Below are positions 9,799-19,669 of a DNA stretch of 64,000 bases, piece by piece (the stretch's first letter is position 1; each line of letters begins with the position of its first letter). A model generated the notes under the pieces. The model did no database searches. It was not told the DNA's origin and saw only the letters and a list, made by a program, of their open reading frames with translations. Made by a program: the position numbers and the translations under genes. The stretch is from Pyropia haitanensis (Eukaryota; Rhodophyta; Bangiophyceae; Bangiales; Bangiaceae), in contig SDUX01000006.1 in assembly GCA_008729055.1 (NCBI GenBank), positions 1,807,501 to 1,871,500 on the forward strand. The letters are read 5' to 3'.

Positions 9799-11313
9799 AT
9801 GGGTGAAGCCGGGGACCCCCCCGCCACGGCGACCGTTGACGTGGCGGACGCCCTGGCCGACGACCTGGCCGCCACGCTGACCGTCAATGGGAAGTCGTAC
9901 AAGCCGCTCGCAGACGGCACCTACGACGCCATTGTCCTTGGCACGGGCCTGACCGAGTGCGTGATCAGCGGCATCCTGTCGGTGGGGGGCCTCAAGGTGC
10001 TCCACGCCGACCGCAACGACTACTATGGCGGCGCGTGCGCGAGCCTCAACCTCGACCAGCTGTACGCGCAGACCAAGCCGGCGGCCGCCGATGGCACGCC
10101 CGCGGCGCCGCCGGCGGCGCTCGACCTCGGCCGCGCCCGCGACTACCTGGTGGACCGGGTGCCCAAGTTCATCCTCGCCGGCGGCCAGTTTGTGCGCGTC
10201 CTCGTCCACACGGGTGTGGCCAAGTACCTGGACTTTAAGCTGGTCGACGGGTCGTTTGTGTTTGCATCGGGGCGGCCGCACAAGGTGCCCGCGACGCCCA
10301 AAGAGGCCATGACGTCGGGCCTGATGAGCCTATTTGAGAAGAACCGCTGCCGCCAGTTCTTTTCGTACGTCCACGCGTACGAGCCGGACGACCGGTCCAC
10401 CCACGGGGGGCTGGACCTGACAAGCCTGCCCATGTCGGGTCTCTACTCCCACTTTGGCCTCCAGCCCGACACGATTGCGTTTGTGGGCCACGCGCTCGCG
10501 CTGTACCGTGACGAGAGCTACCTGACCCGCCCCGCCGTTGAGACAGTGGTCAAGGTGCAGCTGTACGCGACCAGCCTGGCCCGCCATGGCCGCTCCCCGT
10601 ACCTGTACCCGCTCTACGGTCTGGGCGAGCTCCCGCAGGCGTTTGCGCGCCTGTCTGCTGTCCACGGGGGCACGTACATGCTCGATACGCGCGTGGACGA
10701 GGTGCTGACCGACCCAGAGACGGGCCGGGCAGTGGGGATCCGCTCTGGCGACGCGGCCGCCACGGCGCGGTTTGTGGTTGGGGACCCGAGCTACTTCCCC
10801 GACAAGGTGTCTGTCGTCGGCCGCACCGTCCGGCGGTACTGCCTGTTGGGGGGCCCGCCGCCCAACACGCGAGGTGCGACGAGCTGCCAGGTCATCCTGC
10901 CAGCAAAGTCCGTGTCCCCGCCGCGCACCACGGACATTTATGTGCTCGTCCTGTCCGACGCGCACAAGGTGTGCCCGCCGGGCAAGTACCTTGCGCTCGT
11001 CTCCACCACCGTCGAGGGCGATTGCGCGGGGGCAGCGGAGGCGGCTGCGCAGCTGCAGCCTGGGGTGGACCTCCTGGGGGACGTGATCGACTCGTTTGTG
11101 GTTGTCGACGACGCGCTCGCGCCCGTGGCGGACGGCACGGCCGACGGCGTGTTTGTGTCGCGCTCCTACGACGCGTCCACCCACTTTGAGTCGACGGTGG
11201 TGGACGTGCTCGACCTGTACAAGCGGATGTTTGGCAAGGAGTTGGACCTGTCGGCCACCGCGGCGGCCGCGGCGGGCGCGGGAGGGGATGGGGGGGGGGG
11301 GAGCGGCTCGTAA
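9799..11313 (+). CDS. GDI: Rab GDP dissociation inhibitor
   Basis: Predicted 504-residue Rab GDI, somewhat longer than the usual ~445 because of an Ala/Asp-rich N-terminal extension of ~30 residues and small internal inserts. GDI extracts prenylated, GDP-bound Rab GTPases from membranes and recycles them during vesicle traffic in the cytosol. The GDI/REP N-terminal signature is clear: YDAIVLGTGLTECVISG, then LKVLHADRNDYYGG, the FAD-like fold of the family. MSGLYSHFGLQPDTIAFVGH, the YRDESYLTRPA segment and LYPLYGLGELPQAFARLSA follow in the order typical of GDI, along with a CQVILP block in the C-terminal half. It is GDI rather than REP because REP-specific insertions are absent. There is no intron. 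The start at 9799 follows a pyrimidine-rich leader. Confidence 0.96.
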   Translation: MGEAGDPPATATVDVADALADDLAATLTVNGKSYKPLADGTYDAIVLGTGLTECVISGILSVGGLKVLHADRNDYYGGACASLNLDQLYAQTKPAAADGTPAAPPAALDLGRARDYLVDRVPKFILAGGQFVRVLVHTGVAKYLDFKLVDGSFVFASGRPHKVPATPKEAMTSGLMSLFEKNRCRQFFSYVHAYEPDDRSTHGGLDLTSLPMSGLYSHFGLQPDTIAFVGHALALYRDESYLTRPAVETVVKVQLYATSLARHGRSPYLYPLYGLGELPQAFARLSAVHGGTYMLDTRVDEVLTDPETGRAVGIRSGDAAATARFVVGDPSYFPDKVSVVGRTVRRYCLLGGPPPNTRGATSCQVILPAKSVSPPRTTDIYVLVLSDAHKVCPPGKYLALVSTTVEGDCAGAAEAAAQLQPGVDLLGDVIDSFVVVDDALAPVADGTADGVFVSRSYDASTHFESTVVDVLDLYKRMFGKELDLSATAAAAAGAGGDGGGGSGS

Positions 11314-11543
11314 TTCAGTTCCACGGAGAGTGGAGATAGGGAGGCACCGGGCCGCGTGCGGTGCGTGTAAATCGACCGTGCCTTTGTTTTCCTGGTGACG
11401 CACAGAGCGTGCGGGCAAGCGGGGGGGCGCCCACCCGCGTCCTGTGGAGCGGCCCTGCAGGCCGCGCATCGGGGGCCGGCGCGCGACGCACGACCGCACG
11501 CGCTCCTTCCCTGCCGCGGCCCCCCTCGCCGCCTTCCCCCCAC

Positions 11544-12785
11544 TTACCGGCGCACCGAGGCGGCGGCTACCCCTGCCGCCACCCGGCCCTGCCCCGCTGG
11601 TGGGAGCGCTGCGACTGCCGCGGCAACGCGGGCGCATACGCTCGGGTGGCGGTGTCGGCGGTGGCGCCCAGGGCGTGGCGGCGCTTCCCCGGTGGGGAGG
11701 GGACACCCCCGCGCCGCCGCGACGGCTGCCGCGCGACCCGGGGCGCCCATGGCGGTCGGGCGGCGCGCCGCCACCGCCGCCGCACCCAAATCCTCACCGT
11801 CAACGCCGCCGCCACCGCCACCGCCACCGCCGCCGCCGCCGTCGCTGCGGTTACCTGACCGGCGGATGACCGCCGACACGCTACTTCGCGCCCCCACGGC
11901 GCCGGTTGTACGGCTCTGCCCCCGCCCCGGGTCCCTGCCGCCGCTGCTGCTGCTGCCGCGGCGGCGCCTGTCCCCAGCCAGGCCGTGGCGGCCATCGCCC
12001 GATGGGGCGTCGACGCTGCCACCGTCCCGCCTGTCGGTGGTGGGGACGGCACCAGCGGCGGCCGCTGCCGCCGCCTGCGCCACAACGGTCAGCGGCCCAG
12101 CAACGGCCTGCGTGGCCACCCGGCAAACGCACGGGCAGCCGCAGGGGAGGGCGCTGTCGGCAGCGGGGGCCGACGGCGCCACTGTCGGGCGCGGAACCTC
12201 TGGCGGTGGGCGCGCGGCGTCGTACAAGAGAGCCGCACTTAGCGCTGTGCGGTCGTTGCCGAGGCCGCCGCCGCCGCCACCGCTACCGCCGCCGCCGCCA
12301 CCGCCGCTCCCGTTGGTACCGCCGCCACCGCCGCCACCGCCGCCGCGGCCGTTGCCATCGTTGTCGCCGCCGCCGTCGACGCCATCACGGATAGCGTATC
12401 GGGGCGACGCGGCATGGCCAGCGCTCCCCAGCAGGGTCTCCGGTGAGGTGGGGACGAGCGACGGTGGTGACCAGGTGTCGCCGTTCAGGACAGAAGGCAG
12501 TGACGGGGGCGGGCCAAGCGGGCTCCCCCAGGCGAGGGGGTGCGCCGCCGCTCCGCCGGTGGCCCCCTCGACGTTGCCTGCCACAGCCGCCGCCGTCGAC
12601 GCCATGCCCGCCTCGGCCTTCTGGGTTGACGGCCTCGCGGCCGGTGCCTGCGTCGCCGTCGGTGCCGGCGCCACGCCGGTGGGTTGGCCGCTAGCGTTGC
12701 CGCCCGCCGGCGTGTGTACGAGCCACGATGAGAGCGGCGGCCACAGAGATAACGAGCCGACGCTCCCCGCCACGCCCCCGTCCAT
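11544..12785 (-). CDS. Doubtful low-complexity protein (Gly/Ala-rich)
   Basis: Possible protein of 413 residues starting MDGGVAGSVGSLS. I recognise no domain. Ser/Pro/Thr-rich stretches with acidic residues (for example SVLNGDTWSPPSLVPTSPE) look protein-like and are followed by long glycine and alanine runs, as in the disordered part of the nearby bZIP protein. The frame is open far upstream to 13724, but that part is arginine-rich and looks random. Frames on the opposite strand are proline-rich and less convincing. It could be a transcription factor lacking a visible DNA-binding domain, one exon of a larger gene, or not a gene. Confidence 0.3.
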   Translation of the reverse strand: MDGGVAGSVGSLSLWPPLSSWLVHTPAGGNASGQPTGVAPAPTATQAPAARPSTQKAEAGMASTAAAVAGNVEGATGGAAAHPLAWGSPLGPPPSLPSVLNGDTWSPPSLVPTSPETLLGSAGHAASPRYAIRDGVDGGGDNDGNGRGGGGGGGGGTNGSGGGGGGGSGGGGGGLGNDRTALSAALLYDAARPPPEVPRPTVAPSAPAADSALPCGCPCVCRVATQAVAGPLTVVAQAAAAAAAGAVPTTDRRDGGSVDAPSGDGRHGLAGDRRRRGSSSSGGRDPGRGQSRTTGAVGARSSVSAVIRRSGNRSDGGGGGGGGGGGGVDGEDLGAAAVAARRPTAMGAPGRAAAVAAARGCPLPTGEAPPRPGRHRRHRHPSVCARVAAAVAALPPAGQGRVAAGVAAASVRR

Positions 12786-15330
12786 TGCCCACCGGTGCGG
12801 CCGCTGTACGCGGCGCGTGCCGGTGGCGACAGCAGGGGGGCGATAGTGCGTCCCGGCAGCTCCCCCCCTCCCCCTCTGTCTTCGCAGCTTGTCTCCTTTG
12901 ACCGGCGGTCCGTGGACTGGGCGGGCGACGGGCCTGGCAGGGGGCGGGCATGCGTAGCGGGTGGGCGGGCGGGCAGGCGGACGGTGCGGGCAACGCCTGC
13001 CGCCGCGGCCTCTGCAGAGAGGCCGGGCGTCGCGTCTCTCTGTTCCCCGGCGCCACGGCAGAGGCCAGGCGGCCGCGGCGGCGGCGGCCGCGGCGGCCCG
13101 CCACGACTGACAAACGGGCACGCGATGGGCGTCAGCGTGGCGGGCCTGCTGCCGGCAGCCTCGCCCCGCGCCCCTCGTGACGCCGCGGCCGTCCGCGGCG
13201 CCCGCTCCCCGTCCGACCGCCCGCCCGCCAGCCGGACCCGCGCGCCACGCACGGCGGCGCCCGCGCCGTGCGTGGCCGTGCCCGCGGCACGGCCGCGCCG
13301 ACGCGACTGCACGGCGCGGCGAGGGGCGCGACGGTCCCATGGCCACCCGCCGCGCACCGCCGCGCACAGACGGATCCCTTGCTCCGGGTACCGGGGGGGG
13401 GGGGGGGGTTACGGTCCCGAGATGGGGCGGCGGGGGGGGGGGTGGGGGGGGGGAGATGGGCGGCACGCCGTCCCGCGGTGACCGACAGCCACCAGGCCCC
13501 CACTCCCCTCCCCGCCCTGGCGCACCGCTGCCGCCGCTGGCCGCAGCCGCCTGGCGGCGGTGCACCGCCCCACTGTTCCGCGCGCCCGTATCGGCGCGGT
13601 CCCCCCTCCCCTTCCCCTCTCCAAGCTCCCTACCATCCAACCGACACTGCCAGTGGCGGCGTATCATGCGAGGTGAGGGGGGGGGGGGGGGCGACCGCAG
13701 ACGCCCCCACCACTGCCCGGCCACGTCACGGCTCCGGTGTCGCGGCTCCTAGCCGTGTAGCCGCCGCGGATGCGGCGGCGGCCGCGCGCGGCGCCGGCGT
13801 CGCGGCCGCGCGCGGCGCCGGCGTCGCGGCCGTGGCGGCGGCCGTGGCGTCGGGGGGAATGGCGCATGGCGCAGTAGCGGCGGTTGGTGAGGGGGAGGGG
13901 GGGGGGGCGCGGCGCGAGGGGATGGGCGGCGCGGCCTGCACCGAGAACCCCTCCACTGCGGGTCCAAAGCTCCCCGGGGGGGGGGGGAGGAGGCCCGCGC
14001 GGGCAGCGGGACTTGCGTATCAGCCGCCGACGGCGGGCGCGGTGGCGGCGGAGAGACGACCTGTCGGGAGGGGGGTAGGCCAGGCGGGAGGAAAGGGGGG
14101 CCAGGGAGTCTACGTACGCTGTCGTGCCCGCATGCCCGACCTCCCGGGCGCCCCCTCCAGGGGCGGCTTGGCCCAAGCAGCGCGCCGTCGCGAGGCTGCC
14201 GCGTGAGGTCCCCCGCCAACACGCGCCGCGGCCGTGCCGGCCGCGCCCGCGGCACCGCGACCGCCCGCGGTGGCCGCGCGCGCCACGCGAGCGAAATTCC
14301 ACCACCCCACCGCCGTGGCGGCCCGCCCGCCGGTCGCGAGACCCGCCCATCCGCGCCCCCCTCCGCCGCCGCCGCTGCCGACGCCGCCTCCCGCTGCTGC
14401 CTTGGGCGCGGCCGCGCCACTCGCCCCACCCCCAAACCCTCGTGGTAGGGGGCGACTGCTGGGTGGGCAGGAGAGCCGGGCACGACGGAGGAAAACAAAC
14501 GCGTTAAGCAACGCCAGCGGTGGTCGGGCAAGTAGAAGAACGAACGAGACCAGGAGATGGGGACGGCCACGGCCGGCACCACACCCTTTCCACGCCGCTA
14601 CTCGCCGCCGCCCGCCTCGGGTCTTGCCCACCTCTGCCCGTCCCACCCTGCACAGCTGCCCGCCCCACCGGCGCGGCCCGCCGTTGCGCCTATCTCTTCC
14701 CGCGCCGGCCATTGCTCTCGTCGACCACCAGACAGCCCCACGCGACGACGCGCGGGGTGACAAACAGGTCCGCGTGGCACCCCGCCGTGTCATAGCCGCA
14801 CCACCAACGCTCAGGCTGACCTGGCCGGCGATAGCCGTAGCTCTACAGCTTCGTACAGATGAGCTCGTGCAGGATGTCACGAACGCGTTCGGTGTTTTTT
14901 GCAGACGTAAATGACGGTAGCAAAAAGTACCCCCCCAAATGTGCAATCCACTGACGCGACAAGGTCGAATGGATGTTCATCGTGTCCGTTGTCAGTCATT
15001 GCTGTCCGTCCGATGGATGCGTGTCACCAGCTGGTGGCACCCGCCCTCCATCACCGCCCGAGCCCTCCACCTATCGCGCTGTCTGGCGGCCGGTCGCCGA
15101 TCGACGACGCAACTGAGCGTCCCCTGCCGTCGCGGTCTGGCGAGGGTGAAGAGGGGCCTGCCGCCACTGCATTGCGGGCCTGTGCTGAACTCCCACCTCA
15201 GCAGCGTCCCGCCTTCGTCTCCCCAACGGCGCAGGCGGAGGAGCGGCCCGTCTCTTCGATAAGCAGCCACCCCAGCCGCCGCTGCCGGTCATTTTGGTTC
15301 CACGGGCGCCCACCACGGCGCCGCGGCGAT
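12786..15330. other. Intergenic, with homopolymer tracts
   Basis: There is no recognisable gene. The region contains poly-G tracts (13388-13407, 13433-13451, 13677-13691), a perfect 24-base tandem duplication at 13778-13825, and a more A+T-rich stretch at 14880-15010. That stretch may belong to the promoter of the downstream fusion gene. The frame of that gene is open upstream to 14911, but no homology is seen before 15331. Confidence 0.5.
13778..13825. repeat. Perfect 24-base tandem duplication
   Basis: Two identical adjacent 24-base copies, 13778-13801 and 13802-13825, are made of GCG/GCC-rich sequence. They look like a minisatellite seed and have no coding context. Confidence 0.85.
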
Positions 15331-18300
15331 ATGGCGTGGACGTCGTCCTCCGCGGTGGGCCTCGAGGCCAAGCTCCTCGTCCGCCGCCTGCGCGTCTACT
15401 ACTGCGCGCTGCGGGTGTACTTGCGCGTCAAGGCCACCCAGTACCGCGGGCGGCGGCTGCAGGTGGACGCTGCGGGCGATGGACCCGACGCAGCGCGGTC
15501 GGCGGCGCTCTGGTCGGCCACCCACACCGCCAACGCGCGGCGGATGCTGGCGCTGGCCCTCTCCCTCGAGGCGCTGTGGATCAAGGCGGGCCAGTATATC
15601 TCGTCCCGCGGGGACGTGCTGCCACCCGAGTTTATCAACGAGTTGGCGGTGCTTCAGGATGCGCTACCACCCGTACCGACAGAGGTGGTGCGGTCACGGG
15701 TGGTCCGGGAGCTCGGCGGCCGCACCATCCGCGACGTGTTTTGCGTGTTTGATGACACCGCCCTGGCCACCGCGTCCGTCGCGCAGGTGCACCGCGCGAC
15801 GTTGGCCGACGACAGCCGTCTCGAGTGCGTGGTCAAAGTGCGGCACCCCGGCGTCAAGACGCTCATCATGCAGGACCTGGACAACCTGACGCGCATCCTC
15901 GCGGCGGTGGCGGGGGCGGAGCCCGAGTTTGACTACCGAGCGGTGATGGCCGAGTGGGTCAAGCAGGTGCCCCTGGAGATGGACTTTGCGCACGAGCTCG
16001 AGAATATGGAGCGGATACGTGCCTGCTTTGCGGCGGCGCCGCCGGAACTCGCGACTCGTGCGGTGGTGCCGCGGCCGCTGCGCCACCTGACTACCTCACG
16101 GATGCTGGTGATGGAGTTTTCGCCGGGCATCAAGCCCGACTTTGAGACGCTGCGCGCGGCGGGGGTAGACCGGGCGGCCATCATCACGGAGGTGACGAAG
16201 GCGTTTGGCCTGCAGTTGCTCATCCTCGGTGTATTCACCGGGGACCCGCACCCGGGTAACCTGCTCATTGAGCGGGATCCAGAGCGTGGGGACTGGCGAC
16301 CCGTGCTGCTCGACTTTGGGCTGTCCGTCGAGCTTGCGCCCGCCACGCGCCTCGGCTTTGCGCGTCTAGTGCTGGCGGCCGCGGACAACGACTCGTATTC
16401 TCTGCTCGCTGCGTTTAGGGACATGAGCATCAAGCTTGGGCGGGAGGACCCGGCGGAGAGCCTCGAGACCGTGCGCTTCCTCTTTCGTGCTACCGCGCCA
16501 CGGGAAGATAATGTGCAGGCCAACAAGGACTTTTCCAAGCGCATGGAGGAGCGAATCAAGGCACGGGAGAAGGAACTGGAGCAGGGGGAGTCACGCGTGG
16601 AGTCTCCCAGTAGTGGCTCGCGCCTTCTGGACCGGTTCCGCGCCTGGCGGCGAGGGGACAGTGCGACCGCAGCGGCGGAGACGTCGACCGGTACTACCAC
16701 CAGTGCCACCAGCGGGTCTGTCGGCGACAAGGCCAAGGCGGCCGTGCGACGGAACCCGGTTGACTCGTTTCCGGGTGAGTTGGTCTTTATGCTCCGCTCG
16801 CTGGGCCTGCTGCGCGGGTTGTGTACGCAATTGCGCGTCCGCTCCGCCTACTTACCCGTCATGCGCACGTACGCTGCGCGGGCGCTGATGGACTCGGTGC
16901 CCCAAGGGGAGCGCCTGACGGCCACCGTGCACCCATCGGCCGCGGCGGTGGCAGACGGCGTCAAGCGGCGGCGGCTGGCGAAGCGGCTACATGAGGCGCT
17001 GACCAAGGTCCTGTCCGCCCTGTATGAACGCGACGTGTTTTTGGGCATGCAGGTCGCCGTGTACTTTGAGGGCGAGCTTCTCGTTGACCTGGCTGCTGGC
17101 CGCAAGGGGGAGTACGATGCTCGGCCAGTGACGTCCGACACGCTGTTCAACGCCTTTTCTGTCACCAAAGGTGTCACTGCTGCCGCCTTTGCACGTGTCG
17201 CCGACCGGTATGGGGTGCAGCCAGAAGACCCTGTGGCCCGCTGGTGGCCTGCGTTTGGGGCGGCGGGCAAGGCGGGCATCACTGTCGGGCACCTGTTGTC
17301 GCACACGGCGGGGCTGGCGGACGCGGTGCCACCGGGGTGCACCCTCGACCGGCTCCGCGATGACTGGGGGGGGCTGGTGGAGGATGTGGCGGCCGCGACG
17401 CCCGCCCACGCGCCGGGTGTGCGGTCAGTGTACCACTACTTGTCGTGGGGGTGGCTTATGGGGGGTTTGATAGAGGCCATCACTGGTCGTCGCGTGACGG
17501 CTGAGTTTGCGTCCATGGCCCGGGTGCTTGGTGTGGATGGCGAGCTCTATTGTGGCAACATGCCGGCGGCACTGTGTGCCGACGTGCCAGGCTCGCGGGT
17601 GGCCAAGTTGTCCAACGCGCTCTTCAAGGGCTTTGCGATGGCCGCCGCGTCGGCGGCGGCTGGGGAGAGTGGCGTGGGGTCGTCCAACGGAACCGGTGCT
17701 GAGGACGCAGCGGGCGGGGCCAACGTGGATAGACTGTATGGAGACGACGGCGGCGACAGCGCCATCGGCGCCGGGGGTGGGAACGACGCGGCCCAAGACG
17801 ACAAGGACGGGGACTGGGCTGGAGAATCTTCTTCAAACGCGACGTTTGTCGCTGACGCTGTGGCGCGCGCAGGCGGCGGGACGGCTGTGGAAAAGGAGCT
17901 CCGCGCGCGCTTGCTGGCGTCGACGCCCTCTTACATGCTTGACGTTGGCTTCTTCAACCACCCATCGTTGCGTGCTGCCTGTCTACCGTCTGCAAATGGG
18001 CACTTTACCGCGCGCGCGCTTGCACGGCTTTATGCCGCGCTTGCCAATGACGGCGCGGTGGGCGACGCACGGCTGGTCGCGCCGGGCCGCGTCGCGCAGA
18101 TGATGGCGCCCCTGTGGGTCGACCCTCCTGCCGACGGGACTACGACGGTCGCGGCCGAGGACGGGTCGCCGCCTGGCGTGGCGGGCGTTGGCGCTGCTGG
18201 CGACCGCCGGGGTGCCGATGCAGGCGACGGTGGCGACGGCGTTGGGCGCGTGGCGGCCCAGTTCTCAGACGGCGCCGCGTGGGGCGCCGGCGTGCGCCTG

Positions 18301-18606
18301 TACGACACGGTGTCACGGCGCGGGGTGGTGACCCCGCGGGCGGGCCTCGGCCACAGCGGCATTGGCGGGTCGATTGCGTTTGCGGTGCCTGCCCGTCGCC
18401 TGGCGGTGGCGGTGACGGTGAACCGGCTCGAGGCGGTCAATGTGGCGACCGCCGCCGCCATCCTGACCGTCTGCAAGGTGCTGGACGTGCCCCCGCCGGC
18501 CACCTACGCGGCCATGCGGTCGAAGGTGATCGCCGCGGCGCGCAATGGCAAACTGGGCGTAGGCAAGAGTGGGGTAGCCGACGTCCTGCAGATGATGACG
18601 GGCTAG
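15331..18606 (+). CDS. ABC1/UbiB-like atypical kinase fused to beta-lactamase-like serine hydrolase
   Basis: Predicted 1091-residue two-domain protein. Residues ~60-350 form an ABC1/ADCK (UbiB) kinase-like domain: the family KxGQ motif at K85-Q88 followed by YISSRGDVLPPEF, an Ala-rich nucleotide loop ATASVAQVHRA, the lysine in VVKVRHPGV, GDPHPGNLL in the catalytic loop, and DFG at D328. ABC1 kinases support quinone and prenyl-lipid metabolism in mitochondria and plastids. Residues ~560-1075 form a class C beta-lactamase/penicillin-binding-protein-like domain: SVTK at S610-K613, a Tyr-containing second motif in YHYLSWGW, and HSG at H1008 in place of KTG. Such domains are usually esterases or peptidases rather than antibiotic resistance enzymes. 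A Gly/Asp-rich insert lies near residues 775-850. A similar fusion is known in plants (Arabidopsis At5g24810). The start was chosen where homology begins and the frame is intronless. Confidence 0.93.
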   Translation: MAWTSSSAVGLEAKLLVRRLRVYYCALRVYLRVKATQYRGRRLQVDAAGDGPDAARSAALWSATHTANARRMLALALSLEALWIKAGQYISSRGDVLPPEFINELAVLQDALPPVPTEVVRSRVVRELGGRTIRDVFCVFDDTALATASVAQVHRATLADDSRLECVVKVRHPGVKTLIMQDLDNLTRILAAVAGAEPEFDYRAVMAEWVKQVPLEMDFAHELENMERIRACFAAAPPELATRAVVPRPLRHLTTSRMLVMEFSPGIKPDFETLRAAGVDRAAIITEVTKAFGLQLLILGVFTGDPHPGNLLIERDPERGDWRPVLLDFGLSVELAPATRLGFARLVLAAADNDSYSLLAAFRDMSIKLGREDPAESLETVRFLFRATAPREDNVQANKDFSKRMEERIKAREKELEQGESRVESPSSGSRLLDRFRAWRRGDSATAAAETSTGTTTSATSGSVGDKAKAAVRRNPVDSFPGELVFMLRSLGLLRGLCTQLRVRSAYLPVMRTYAARALMDSVPQGERLTATVHPSAAAVADGVKRRRLAKRLHEALTKVLSALYERDVFLGMQVAVYFEGELLVDLAAGRKGEYDARPVTSDTLFNAFSVTKGVTAAAFARVADRYGVQPEDPVARWWPAFGAAGKAGITVGHLLSHTAGLADAVPPGCTLDRLRDDWGGLVEDVAAATPAHAPGVRSVYHYLSWGWLMGGLIEAITGRRVTAEFASMARVLGVDGELYCGNMPAALCADVPGSRVAKLSNALFKGFAMAAASAAAGESGVGSSNGTGAEDAAGGANVDRLYGDDGGDSAIGAGGGNDAAQDDKDGDWAGESSSNATFVADAVARAGGGTAVEKELRARLLASTPSYMLDVGFFNHPSLRAACLPSANGHFTARALARLYAALANDGAVGDARLVAPGRVAQMMAPLWVDPPADGTTTVAAEDGSPPGVAGVGAAGDRRGADAGDGGDGVGRVAAQFSDGAAWGAGVRLYDTVSRRGVVTPRAGLGHSGIGGSIAFAVPARRLAVAVTVNRLEAVNVATAAAILTVCKVLDVPPPATYAAMRSKVIAAARNGKLGVGKSGVADVLQMMTG

Positions 18607-19669
18607 GGGCCATTTTTTTGAAACCGGCAAGCCGTTGTTGGCTGGCAAGATGGAGAAGGTTGGGAGGGGGGGGAGACGGGGGGTCTGGCGGGAGGGCCGC
18701 GCCGAAACTGCGCTGCTGGGTCAGAATTGGCGGCGGCGGTGCCCTCCTGCGGGTTGCTTGCTCCGACGCTAGGAGCGGTACCAGCGGGATGAGCTGCGAG
18801 CCTGATCATGGCTGCCATGCGCAGCGGTCACCGCAGCCTCACTGCACACGCCGCCAGCCGAGGTCCAGCGGCTGCCAGTGCCGAAAGGGTGCTCGCGACA
18901 CGCAGCGGGCCGGGCGCTCGCGCCGGCCGGCGGTTCCGGGTGGCCGCCGCTGACGGTGGCCCCACGGGCGCGCCACGGGGGGAGGTGGTCGCACCCGGCC
19001 AAGCCGCCCCACCCGGCTGTTGTGACCCGACGCGCGTCACCACCACAGTCGCGGCGCGCCACGTCGGCGCGGCGGTGCGCGCCCAGGGCGGCCGCCGCGG
19101 CGGTCGGCGCGGTGGTTGGGGGGGTACGGTGGCGGCGGCAGCGGTGGTCGCGGCAGTGGCAACGCGCGGGGTGCAGCTGCTCCTTATGGCGGGTGGCGGT
19201 CCCCCGTCCCCGCCGACACGGCCACACCGCCGCCGCCGCCGTCGGAGCGGCCCCCGTGGTGGGCGGCGGTGCCACGGACCCCGCTGCCACGCCGTGGCTG
19301 CGCCGCCCACCGCCGTCGCCGTCGCCGCTGCCGCGACGGCAAGTGCCACGCCGGCGCCAGCCCAGTCGGCGCGCCCCCCTTCCAACCGTGTACGGGTCAC
19401 GTGTGGCGCCTAAGCGCAACGCCGCCACAGTCGTGGGTCGCGGCCGTCGAGTACTCCACCCCCAGCACTCCTCATGAGGAGCCAGGTGACCCGCGGGGTT
19501 GATCACCGTCACGGGCAAGAAAACCGTTGAGCCGAGGCGCGCGTGGTTCATGAGAGAAGAAGACAACAAAAGTACAATACCAGGGAACGATGGTCCGCGG
19601 CCGGGTGCCACGTACGCCCCCTTCCCCGCCTCCACCCGCCGGCCCCCTACATCCTCATCCCACCCCCTC
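18607..19669. other. Intergenic between converging genes
   Basis: This holds the 3' regions of the kinase/beta-lactamase gene (+) and the SNF2 gene (-). Overlapping Arg/Ala/Pro-rich frames occur on both strands without any domain. It becomes less G+C-rich near 19500-19600. Confidence 0.5.

Noticed and set aside
16900..18606. Beta-lactamase domain as an antibiotic resistance gene
   Set aside because: It is fused to an ABC1 kinase in a eukaryotic nuclear gene and has HSG instead of KTG. Members of this group are generally esterase/peptidase-like.
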